From NCBI GenBank assembly GCA_029260155.1, contig JAJDDU010000348.1, forward strand, positions 1 to 9,005: 9,005 nucleotides of DNA, in the 5' to 3' direction. The notes under the pieces are model-generated. The model saw nothing but the letters and a program-made list of their open reading frames with translations. It ran no database searches and was not told the DNA's origin. This DNA comes from Phycisphaerae bacterium. GTDB taxonomy: Bacteria > Planctomycetota > Phycisphaerae > UBA1845. Positions 1-6,953 of this stretch are shown here, piece by piece. Every line of letters begins with the position of its first letter. The first letter of the stretch is position 1. Made by a program: the position numbers and the translations under genes.

Positions 1-1
1 G

Positions 2-2080
2 TTGTCCGTGGGCGCGTGGGTGGGTGCCTACAAGTACTTCCCGAAGTGGCCTGCGGAGGCATTCGTTGAGTGCATCTCGGAGAAGCCGAAGGCGACCGGG
101 CAGCTTGTCGAGTATACGCCCGCGCAGAAAGAGTATGACCGTTTCATCCTGACGCAGGCACACTCGGTGACCAGCATGGACATTCTGCTCAAGGTCTTGC
201 GAACGGCTGAGGTCAGGGCGACGAGTTGGTACAAGAACACACCTCAGCAAGACTTGGTCGTTGACTTCATGGACTTGGTGAAAGCGGCTCCACAGCGTGG
301 GACGAACCTCCTCAGGATTTCTGCCGAGACGCGCAGTCCGGAAGATCCGCACATCATCGTGAATCAGGTGGTGCGTCAGTACCTTGACCAGGTCAGAGAC
401 TACAGCGCGGACGAGTACCGCGACGAGCGCGAGGTCTATCAGCGCGAGTTGGACAAGTTTGAAGAGCAGATCGTCGACAAGACGCGGCAAATCGCCACGG
501 TGGGCAAGCAGTTGCCTCCTGGGACGGTCAGCACGGGGACGAACCCGGTGGCAATCGACTACCAATCGGAGCGTCAGACGACCGCGCAGTATGAACTAAT
601 ATTCCAGGAGTTGAACGGTCTGTACCAGATCTACAGTCAACCGGGCGGAGCAGGCCTGTCGCCCGAGGACATGCAACTTGTCGATCTGGATCCCAAGGTC
701 GCGACGTTGAGCAATCAGTATTTCTCGGTCGGTCAGCAGATTGCGGTGATGCGCAAGAGCCTGGGCGACAACCACCGATCGGTGATCGATGCGGAGAAGA
801 TGCTGGAGGTGGTCAACGAGCAGTTGACCGAAGAGCGTCAGCGGCGTCTTGCCGAGATTTCGGTATACAAGCAGGCGCAGGTCGAGACCGCCATGCTGAA
901 CGCGCAGCATGCGTGGCTAAAGTCGCAGGAGAAGCTGGCGGACACCATGGCCAAAATGGCGGACATGGACGAATTGATGACGCAGTACATGGCCCTTCAG
1001 GAAGATCTGATAATCCTGAAAGATAACAGGGAGTTGGCGGCTGCATACATTAATGAGCTGAACCGCATCGTGTCGGAGCGTACGGCGGTGCGCATCTTGT
1101 GGCGTGAGCGAGCCATGACGCCGATTCAACGTAGCTTTCCGCAGAAACTCCTCCTTCCCGCCGGCGTGACGCTGTCGTTGGTGTTCGCGATCGGGATCGC
1201 AGTGATGCTCGAGTTCATGGACACGTCGCTGCGTACGCCGCAGGACTTCGTGCGTCATCTGCGGATTCCGGTGCTGGGCGTGGTTCCCCACGTCGACGAC
1301 GAAGAGGTGGAGATCGATCGGATCGAAACGGCTGTGCGGGACGCTCCGCAGTCGATGTACGCGGAGGTCATTCGCACGATCCGTACGAATCTGCAATTCA
1401 CGGCCACTGCAGACCGGCGGCGTAGCATCGTGATTACCAGCCCGCGTCGGGAGGACGGCAAGACGTGCATCGCGAGCAACTTGGCGTTAATGATCGCGCA
1501 GGGCGGGCGGCGTGTGCTTCTCGTGGATGCGAATTTCCGGCGTCCGGCGATCCACCGAATCTTCAAGCCGCGGTCACCGAGCGGGCTGAGCAATCTTCTG
1601 GTAGGCGACGGGCGTCTGGACGATCTTGTAACTCCGACGGGCGATGCCAACCTGTTCGTGCTACCGTCGGGGCCGGTTCCACCAAACCCTGCTGAGCTGA
1701 TGGGCAGCCAGCAGATGATCGAATTCATCCATGAGGCCACGGGCAAATATGATCAGGTGATCTTCGACGCCCCGCCAGTACTGGTGGCGAGCGACGCGGC
1801 GGTCTTGTCGACGCATGCGGACGGCGTGATCCTGGTGTGCCGAGCAAAAACAAACACGCGAGGTGTGGGCAGTCGCGCGTGCGGACTGTTGACGCGGGTC
1901 AACGCGCACATCTTCGGGGGCATTTTGAACGCGGCGGAGATTCGTCGCGGCGGGTACTTCCGAGAGCAACTGCGCACGTTCTACGACTATCGCCTGGACG
2001 AAGACGACGGATACCCGGTCAGCCAACCGGCGTTGCCGGAGCGCGGCGATGATGAAGGTGCGCCGACGAAGGAAGCCTAG
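2..2080 (+). CDS. Wzc-like polysaccharide chain-length regulator with C-terminal tyrosine autokinase (5'-partial)
   Basis: Inner-membrane polysaccharide co-polymerase fused to a BY-kinase, which governs chain length and export by cycles of tyrosine autophosphorylation. Numbering is from the first codon in the window. The first ~10 residues look like the end of membrane helix 1, followed by the Wzz-type YKYFPKWPAEAFVEC strand, so the true start probably lies upstream and the TTG at base 2 is not trusted. Charged, coiled-coil-rich periplasmic segments lie at about 130-180 and 270-350. The pre-membrane proline motif has P374 and P380, and helix 2 spans about 383-405. The cytoplasmic kinase follows: Walker A-like SPRREDGKT (480-488, K487), Walker A' VDANFRRP (D509, N511), Walker B FDAPP (D589), and tail tyrosines Y652, Y661, Y663 and Y671. 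The second acidic residue of Walker A' (usually DxD) is N here. Family assignment is firm; kinase activity is inferred. Confidence 0.93.
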   Translation: MSVGAWVGAYKYFPKWPAEAFVECISEKPKATGQLVEYTPAQKEYDRFILTQAHSVTSMDILLKVLRTAEVRATSWYKNTPQQDLVVDFMDLVKAAPQRGTNLLRISAETRSPEDPHIIVNQVVRQYLDQVRDYSADEYRDEREVYQRELDKFEEQIVDKTRQIATVGKQLPPGTVSTGTNPVAIDYQSERQTTAQYELIFQELNGLYQIYSQPGGAGLSPEDMQLVDLDPKVATLSNQYFSVGQQIAVMRKSLGDNHRSVIDAEKMLEVVNEQLTEERQRRLAEISVYKQAQVETAMLNAQHAWLKSQEKLADTMAKMADMDELMTQYMALQEDLIILKDNRELAAAYINELNRIVSERTAVRILWRERAMTPIQRSFPQKLLLPAGVTLSLVFAIGIAVMLEFMDTSLRTPQDFVRHLRIPVLGVVPHVDDEEVEIDRIETAVRDAPQSMYAEVIRTIRTNLQFTATADRRRSIVITSPRREDGKTCIASNLALMIAQGGRRVLLVDANFRRPAIHRIFKPRSPSGLSNLLVGDGRLDDLVTPTGDANLFVLPSGPVPPNPAELMGSQQMIEFIHEATGKYDQVIFDAPPVLVASDAAVLSTHADGVILVCRAKTNTRGVGSRACGLLTRVNAHIFGGILNAAEIRRGGYFREQLRTFYDYRLDEDDGYPVSQPALPERGDDEGAPTKEA

Positions 2081-2157
2081 AGGAATCGCGAGAACGGATC
2101 GCTCCCCCTGCGGGTCGCCGCCAGCTACGCCGTGCCGGGCGATGTAAAGTCGAGACC

Positions 2158-3393
2158 ATGGGTTCAGCACTGCCACTAACCATCGTCGGGATGTTGTTGC
2201 TCTACCTCCCGTACCGCCTCAGTCGCGGGTTTCCCATGACGCTGCGCATGGCGGTCCTTATGATCGTCGCGACCAAGGCCGTGCTCATAACGGTCGTCCA
2301 CCTGTCACATGTCAGTGATACGGGGCATCCGATTATTCTGGACGAGTCCGTTGACGCCAAGCGTTATTACGATTTCGGGACCGCGTTTCTCAACCACGAC
2401 ATTCGGGACATCGGATACGACGATCTCATCCGTGAGCGCGGCGCATCTGCCCACCTCGGGTACTATGTCGTGAACTTGGTTGCCTTCAAATTCTGCCCCG
2501 CGCATCCGATGCTCTTTTTGCGTCTGGCGAAACTGCTTTTGTTTCATGTTGGATTGGGCATGTTGGCCACGACGTGGCGTCTGCAGACGACAACCACCCG
2601 TGCTTTCATCGGTTACATCATCCTGGGGGCGATCTACTATCAGTTTGCCTACCACCATTTCCGCAATGCGAAGGACGACGTAGTTCTATCGATCTTCCTG
2701 ATGATCATGGCCGTTACCGATCGAACGGTCGCCGCGACCGGGCCCCTTCGCGAAAAGCTCAATACACGGAAGATGATGACCAGTTGGGTGATCATCGCAT
2801 TGCTGACCTGGCTGATTTCCAGTTTCCGGTTTTACATGGGCCTGGCTTTGGTCATTGCGTTGGCCATGCACACCGTGACCGGTCGGAGCATGAAGGTCGT
2901 CCACCGCGTGTTGTTTGTGGTCGTAGTAGGTGTCGGTTTCGTGCTCTTCATGAGGTCCGGTAGCTACGCTTTGGTAGACGAACGAGGGGGAGTGGGCGCT
3001 GCGCTGGGCGGACTGAGCAACGTCTACGGCATGTTCGCGGTCTTCACCAGGCCGATACCGTGGCAGCATGCGAATAGGCTGCTGGGGATCCCACACACTG
3101 TTTATCTGCTTCTGCTCATCCCGGCGTTGTGGGCGCTGATCTCCGACTTCCGCAACAAGTTGGACTGGAAGTTGTACTTGGTTGGAATCATCGCCATGGT
3201 TGTCGGCGGATTCATGCAGGATCCCGCGCCACGCAAGCGCTTCATCATGTACCCCATATTCACGGGTTGGGTCTTGGCGCTTGGCGCAGGCCGCAAGCGC
3301 GGCGCGACCGAGCCCTTCGATCCGAACGCGTACTTCGCGCAATCGAGCGATGTCTATGCCGAACTGCCCGCGGTCCAGGCGAGGTCCACGTGA
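2158..3393 (+). CDS. Multi-pass membrane protein, candidate Wzy-like polymerase or GT-C glycosyltransferase
   Basis: I do not recognise a named family. The 411-residue protein has about 10-12 hydrophobic segments, for example near residues 5-22, 29-50, 121-138, 146-165, 173-187, 207-240 (two), 247-265, 318-335, 344-356 and 364-378. A polar loop after helix 2 carries DESVDAKRYYDFG (D62, E63, D66, Y70, Y71), and a second conserved-looking patch is HHFRNAKDD (R169, K172, D173, D174) just before a helix. FRFYMG follows in a later helix pair. This size and the charged residues at helix ends resemble Wzy/EpsG-type polymerases and GT-C enzymes. It is the only polymerase candidate in a window that has a flippase and a co-polymerase, so Wzy is the preferred inference. 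ATG 2158 has only a weak AAAG-type ribosome site; ATG 2191 is an alternative. The 77-base spacer before it (2081-2157) shows no convincing promoter or terminator. Its stop overlaps the next start. Confidence 0.6.
   Translation: MGSALPLTIVGMLLLYLPYRLSRGFPMTLRMAVLMIVATKAVLITVVHLSHVSDTGHPIILDESVDAKRYYDFGTAFLNHDIRDIGYDDLIRERGASAHLGYYVVNLVAFKFCPAHPMLFLRLAKLLLFHVGLGMLATTWRLQTTTTRAFIGYIILGAIYYQFAYHHFRNAKDDVVLSIFLMIMAVTDRTVAATGPLREKLNTRKMMTSWVIIALLTWLISSFRFYMGLALVIALAMHTVTGRSMKVVHRVLFVVVVGVGFVLFMRSGSYALVDERGGVGAALGGLSNVYGMFAVFTRPIPWQHANRLLGIPHTVYLLLLIPALWALISDFRNKLDWKLYLVGIIAMVVGGFMQDPAPRKRFIMYPIFTGWVLALGAGRKRGATEPFDPNAYFAQSSDVYAELPAVQARST
3381..3385 (+). promoter_or_regulatory. Ribosome binding site for the deacetylase gene
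   Basis: GAGGT lies 4 bases before GTG 3390, inside the end of the membrane-protein gene. It supports the GTG start over the longer upstream reading frame, which runs antiphase through the previous gene. Confidence 0.6.
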
Positions 3394-4409
3394 ACCGCCC
3401 CGCATTCCTGATCACCATCGACACGGAGGGCGACAACATCTGGGCGGGGCGTGAGCGCGTTGCGACGCACAATGCGGCGTACTTGGCGCGGTTCCAATCC
3501 TTATGCGAAGCGTACGGACTGAAACCGACTTACTTGACGAACTGGGAAATGGCGATCTGCCCGGCGTTTCAGGAATTGGGGCGCGACGTCCTGAAAAGAG
3601 GTACTGCGGAAATCGGCATGCACCTTCACGCTTGGAACAACCCGCCGCTTCACGCGCCGATCGACGATGACAATGATCATATGCCATACATGATTGAGTA
3701 CCCGGAGGCAGTGATACGAGCGAAGGTCACCGCCATCACGGAATTGCTCGAGGCCACCTTCGAGGTTCGACCCGTCAGCCACCGCGCCGGGCGATGGGCG
3801 TTCAACAGCGTTTATGCGCGAGTGCTGGTGGACCACGGATACCTGGTGGAATGCTCGGTCACGCCGCACGTGTCGTGGCGTTCTCATCTGGGTCACCCCA
3901 CGGGGCAGGGCGGCGCCGACTATCGTCAGTTCCCGGAGTCGGCTTACTTCCTGGACTTGGACAACATCGATCGACCCGGAGATTCCACCTTGCTGGAGGT
4001 GCCGATGACTATCACCCGCCGGCGTTGGTGGGCGCCGATTGAGTGGGTGCGCCGCTGTGCGCGCGATGCGCCTCTTGCCAGGCGAGCATTGGCCAAATAC
4101 TTCCCGCCGCAGTGCTGGTTAAGACCCGACGGCCGAAACCTGGCGCGCATGGTCGACATCGTGCGAGGCGCCGTTGCGGAGCGGCGCGACTATGTCGAGT
4201 TCATGCTCCACTCTTCGGAGCTCATGCCCGGCGGCAGTCCGGTTTTTACGAGCGTTGCGGACGTTGAGAAGCTGTATGAGAACCTGGAGGCTCTTTTCGC
4301 TGACGCCGCTCGGTACTGTGACGGGATGACGCTGCACGAGTACTACGGTCGCGTGACAGCCGCTGGTGGGCGCCGCGACCACCAGCGCGGTAGCGCGGGG
4401 GAGACGTAA
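3390..4409 (+). CDS. Polysaccharide deacetylase family protein (NodB-homology, CE4-like)
   Basis: Likely a cytoplasmic metal-dependent deacetylase acting on an N- or O-acetylated sugar of the repeat unit; no signal peptide or membrane helix is visible. From GTG 3390 it is 339 residues. Strand 1 ends in ITIDTEGD (D11, E13), the position of the catalytic aspartate and metal ligand. GMHLHAWNNPP carries H78 and H80, where CE4 enzymes have an HxxxH motif. RAGRW (R132) matches the third motif, and MLHSSE (H274, E277) the C-terminal catalytic histidine region. The HxH...PP form and the TE in place of DD suggest a divergent CE4 branch often found in surface-polysaccharide clusters. GTG is chosen because it has a GAGGT site, overlaps the previous stop as GTGA, and starts just before motif 1; the first in-frame ATG (3549) would delete D11 and E13. 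The substrate is unknown. Confidence 0.85.
   Translation: MNRPAFLITIDTEGDNIWAGRERVATHNAAYLARFQSLCEAYGLKPTYLTNWEMAICPAFQELGRDVLKRGTAEIGMHLHAWNNPPLHAPIDDDNDHMPYMIEYPEAVIRAKVTAITELLEATFEVRPVSHRAGRWAFNSVYARVLVDHGYLVECSVTPHVSWRSHLGHPTGQGGADYRQFPESAYFLDLDNIDRPGDSTLLEVPMTITRRRWWAPIEWVRRCARDAPLARRALAKYFPPQCWLRPDGRNLARMVDIVRGAVAERRDYVEFMLHSSELMPGGSPVFTSVADVEKLYENLEALFADAARYCDGMTLHEYYGRVTAAGGRRDHQRGSAGET
4397..4403 (+). promoter_or_regulatory. Ribosome binding site for the GNAT-like gene
   Basis: GGGGGAG lies 5 bases before ATG 4409, within the last codons of the deacetylase gene. It fixes the start at the TAATG stop/start overlap. Confidence 0.6.
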
Positions 4410-5437
4410 TGGAGGCGCCCGTTCGGCCGGCAAGTTCGGTACCTGACGCGTGGGTCAAGGACTACCTGGCGTCCCAGGGCATGTCCAGTGAACTTATCGA
4501 ATGGAAGTTCTTCGAGCCACGTTTCAATCGAGACCGCGAGCGTGGTTTCGTGTGGGTGCACGGTGATCGGGTCCGCGGGTTCATCGGTTTCGTGCCGTTC
4601 GTGATCGCCAAGGGCGACGACACTTGGGACGCGCTGTGGCTGTGCGAGTGGTCTCGCGAGCCGTGCTCGGACGCCCCGCGTGGAATCGGGAAGAGATTGA
4701 TCACCGAGGCGGCGCAGGCTTTCGACCATCTCCTGGGCTTCGGCGGAACGAAGGTGGCGCAGGTTCTGCACCCCCGCATAGCGACGACCACGATCGAAGG
4801 CGCCGGCGTCACGTACCATCTGCCCCTCAGGCTGGGCGCCGTGTTGAGGAAGCTCGCGCGGCGGGCGCGGTGGCTTGGTCACAGGCACTGGCCTCTGCTA
4901 AGCAGAGTCCCGATATGCCGCATGCCTCGCACATCCACCGGTCCGCCCGTACGCGTCGAATCCGGGGTATCGGAAGTGATTGAGCCGCTCATCGCGAGCC
5001 ATCGTAGCGACGGGTGGCATGCCCGGTACGATCTCGACTACTTGCAGTGGCAGGTAGAGCGTTGCCCGACCGTGGTCTCGGGGACATGCTACGTTGCAGG
5101 CGACAGCGCCCCGCCAGCCGCGGTGGTGTTCTGGCGTGAACGGGAGTCCAGCCAGTTTTGGCGCATCACGATGTGGGCTCGGCCCGGCGCGACCCGAGAG
5201 CTGGAGGCAGTGCTCGTCAAGACCATCAAGTTGATCTATGACGGCGGTGGTCTGGCGGTGTCGATCCTCGTCTCGCACCGCGACGAGGATGCCGTAGCAG
5301 TGTTGGAGCAGCGTGGATTCATGGCCACCCGCCACCACCTGCCGCTCTACATCTACGCAGCACGATCCACGAGTCAGCCGATCGACGACGTGCGCCATCT
5401 TGGCTACATGGACGGCGACTTGGCGTATCGGTTTTGA
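4409..5437 (+). CDS. GNAT-like N-acyltransferase, two-domain, probably sugar-modifying
   Basis: 342-residue soluble protein that looks like a GNAT-superfamily acyltransferase, which would move an acyl group from acyl-CoA to an amine, here perhaps an amino sugar of the repeat unit. The N-terminal half has the strand pair RGFVWVHGDRVRGFIGFVPF and then WLCEWSREP, followed by a pyrophosphate-loop-like PRGIGKRL (R91, G92, G94) that leads into a helix. A linker rich in basic residues (about 148-185) separates a second half with YDLDYLQWQVE (207-217), a strand VVFWRERESSQFWRITMW, and a typical GNAT ending in which HRDEDAVAVLEQRGF is followed by strand-forming residues. The second half lacks an obvious CoA loop, so it may be a degenerate repeat. 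Start ATG overlaps the deacetylase stop by one base, implying coupled translation and perhaps a deacetylate/re-acylate pair. The family call is moderate; the acyl donor and acceptor are unknown. Confidence 0.72.
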   Translation: MEAPVRPASSVPDAWVKDYLASQGMSSELIEWKFFEPRFNRDRERGFVWVHGDRVRGFIGFVPFVIAKGDDTWDALWLCEWSREPCSDAPRGIGKRLITEAAQAFDHLLGFGGTKVAQVLHPRIATTTIEGAGVTYHLPLRLGAVLRKLARRARWLGHRHWPLLSRVPICRMPRTSTGPPVRVESGVSEVIEPLIASHRSDGWHARYDLDYLQWQVERCPTVVSGTCYVAGDSAPPAAVVFWRERESSQFWRITMWARPGATRELEAVLVKTIKLIYDGGGLAVSILVSHRDEDAVAVLEQRGFMATRHHLPLYIYAARSTSQPIDDVRHLGYMDGDLAYRF

Positions 5438-5458
5438 CGCGATAGGCAGGTGGGTTTC

Positions 5459-5464
5459 GGAAGG
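5459..5464 (+). promoter_or_regulatory. Ribosome binding site for the flippase gene
   Basis: GGAAGG lies 7 bases before GTG 5472, in the 34-base spacer after the acyltransferase stop. It is the strongest site near the N-terminus and decides the start; no ATG in this frame lies between here and the first membrane helix. Confidence 0.6.
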
Positions 5465-5471
5465 CTCAGGC

Positions 5472-6953
5472 GTGGAAGCACCGCAAATCACATCTAACGC
5501 CCGTAAAGGGGCGGCATGGTCACTGATCATCGCCTGCATCGCCTTCCCCTTGCCGTTCGTCCGGACCCTTCTTCTCGGCGAGGTGGATCCCACCGAACAC
5601 GCGCGAGGCTACTATGCCTTGATCCTTCTGTTTCTTCAGGGCATCTATGCGTTGTTTCTGCCCGGCGGCCGGGCCGTCTTCCCCGCATTCTACCCTAAGC
5701 TGAGCACCGACGACGAACGATCCCGGTTCGTAAGCGGATACCTGTTCTTGACCTTCGGGATGTCCGCGCTGGCGATTCTGGTGTTTTCGCTTTGGCCGTC
5801 TCTGCTCGACTTGCTGCTGAGGCAGCAGGTGGACAGGCGTACTCGACTGATCCTGCGGGCGCTTATCCCTTTCATTCTGTTCTCGACGCTGTCCACCTCG
5901 ATCGTCATGAGCCATATGTCGTTCGTGTGGGCGGCGTTCCTGCAGCGGGCCCAGATAGTCTGCGTTACCGTCGTCCTCGGAGCGGTGTACCTGACCGGAT
6001 CCAGCGTCATTGCGTCGGATCCGTTGCTGTGGCTTGGAGGTACGATCGCCTTCGCCGCCGCCGTCACGATGGCGGTGTCCTCATCCATCCTGCTGTGCAC
6101 GATCCGGATCGTCCCGCGCCCCAAGTTTCCGCGCGGGTGCTTTCGTTTCGTGTCCGTGGCGTACCTGGACGCCATCATGCTGTTGGCCTACAACGCCATC
6201 GACCAGTACGTCGTCGCCTATTGCTTCGGGGTGGCCGAGCTAGGGCGCTACGTTCCACTGTTGCTCCTGGCGCGTATCGCACCACTGACCATGCAACAGA
6301 TAGGTCACCTGCTCCTCACGACCTTCTCCAAACTCCTGGGGGCTGACGCGGAGGCGACGCTCATCACCACCTACCGTCGCATCAGCCGGCTCACGGTCGG
6401 GTTCTATGCTGCGATCACCCTGTGTCTGGTCTTGTTTTCGCATCCGCTGGCGGCGCTATTCGGTGAGGCGTGTGCGGCGGAGCACAAGCTCCTCATATGC
6501 CTAGCCGTCGCAATGAACATTGACTCATTGCGTACGATCAATGGTATGACATTGATGGCCTACGAACGGATGCACTGGGTCTTTTTCAGTAAGTTGTCGC
6601 TGATCATCGTGCAACTGGGTCTGACGATTGCTCTGATCGAGCCTCTGGGTATTTACGGTGTTGTTCTCGCGAAGGGGGCTGGACATGTGGTACAGACAGC
6701 GGTTCTGTTTGTCGCGACGGCACGCGTGCGTCGGTCAGACCGACTTCTGCCGCCGGGCGCGTATTTCGTCGGTCAGGGCGTGGTACTCGCGAGCGGATGG
6801 ATTGCAATGCAACTGGACGGTATGGGCATTGGCTGGTCGGCGGCAATGCTGGCAGGCGGCAGCCTCATAGTATGGTTCGGCGGTCGGTTTCGCGTAGCCG
6901 AGGTTCGAGCGATGATGCCCCGGCGTTGGCGCGGCGGCGAGGTGCGAACATGA
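5472..6953 (+). CDS. Wzx-type lipid-linked oligosaccharide flippase (MOP/MATE superfamily)
   Basis: 493-residue polytopic membrane protein expected to flip undecaprenyl-diphosphate-linked repeat units across the inner membrane. About 12-14 hydrophobic segments run from residue 14 to near residue 475. The layout is that of polysaccharide flippases: a short polar N-terminus with KGAAWSLIIACIAFPLPFVRT, a long mid-protein cytoplasmic stretch near RIVPRPKFPRG, the half-way helix DAIMLLAYNAIDQYVVAY with buried polar residues (N and D are common in Wzx helix 7), and a basic C-terminal tail. GTG 5472 is preferred for its GGAAGG site and because the upstream in-frame extension lies over the acyltransferase gene. 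Its TGA overlaps the next ATG (ATGA at 6950-6953). Sequence identity within this superfamily is low, so the call rests on topology and context; a MATE exporter of another substrate is less likely here. Confidence 0.85.
   Translation: MEAPQITSNARKGAAWSLIIACIAFPLPFVRTLLLGEVDPTEHARGYYALILLFLQGIYALFLPGGRAVFPAFYPKLSTDDERSRFVSGYLFLTFGMSALAILVFSLWPSLLDLLLRQQVDRRTRLILRALIPFILFSTLSTSIVMSHMSFVWAAFLQRAQIVCVTVVLGAVYLTGSSVIASDPLLWLGGTIAFAAAVTMAVSSSILLCTIRIVPRPKFPRGCFRFVSVAYLDAIMLLAYNAIDQYVVAYCFGVAELGRYVPLLLLARIAPLTMQQIGHLLLTTFSKLLGADAEATLITTYRRISRLTVGFYAAITLCLVLFSHPLAALFGEACAAEHKLLICLAVAMNIDSLRTINGMTLMAYERMHWVFFSKLSLIIVQLGLTIALIEPLGIYGVVLAKGAGHVVQTAVLFVATARVRRSDRLLPPGAYFVGQGVVLASGWIAMQLDGMGIGWSAAMLAGGSLIVWFGGRFRVAEVRAMMPRRWRGGEVRT
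6939..6943 (+). promoter_or_regulatory. Ribosome binding site for the first GT4 gene
   Basis: GAGGT lies 6 bases before ATG 6950, inside the last codons of the flippase gene. It supports starting at the ATGA overlap rather than at an upstream in-frame codon. Confidence 0.6.

Noticed and set aside
2081..2157. Possible terminator or promoter in the spacer after the kinase gene
   Set aside because: Short GC-rich repeats such as ATCGC/GCGAT occur, but no stable stem followed by a T-run and no convincing -35/-10 pair could be found.
3129..3389. Upstream in-frame extension of the deacetylase
   Set aside because: It overlaps the membrane-protein gene by more than 260 bases, reads as basic low-complexity sequence, and the GTG at 3390 has a good ribosome site just before motif 1.
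2686..3405. 239-codon open frame on the minus strand across the membrane-protein gene
   Set aside because: The translation is Q/H/D/R-rich and lacks any recognisable domain, as expected for the complement of a hydrophobic coding sequence.
5313..5471. Upstream in-frame extension of the flippase
   Set aside because: It lies mostly over the acyltransferase gene and shows no membrane or flippase features; GTG 5472 has a well-placed GGAAGG site.
6797..6949. Upstream in-frame extension of the first GT4
   Set aside because: It overlaps the last helix of the flippase and would place about 50 unrelated residues before the GGVE loop, which normally sits near residue 15.
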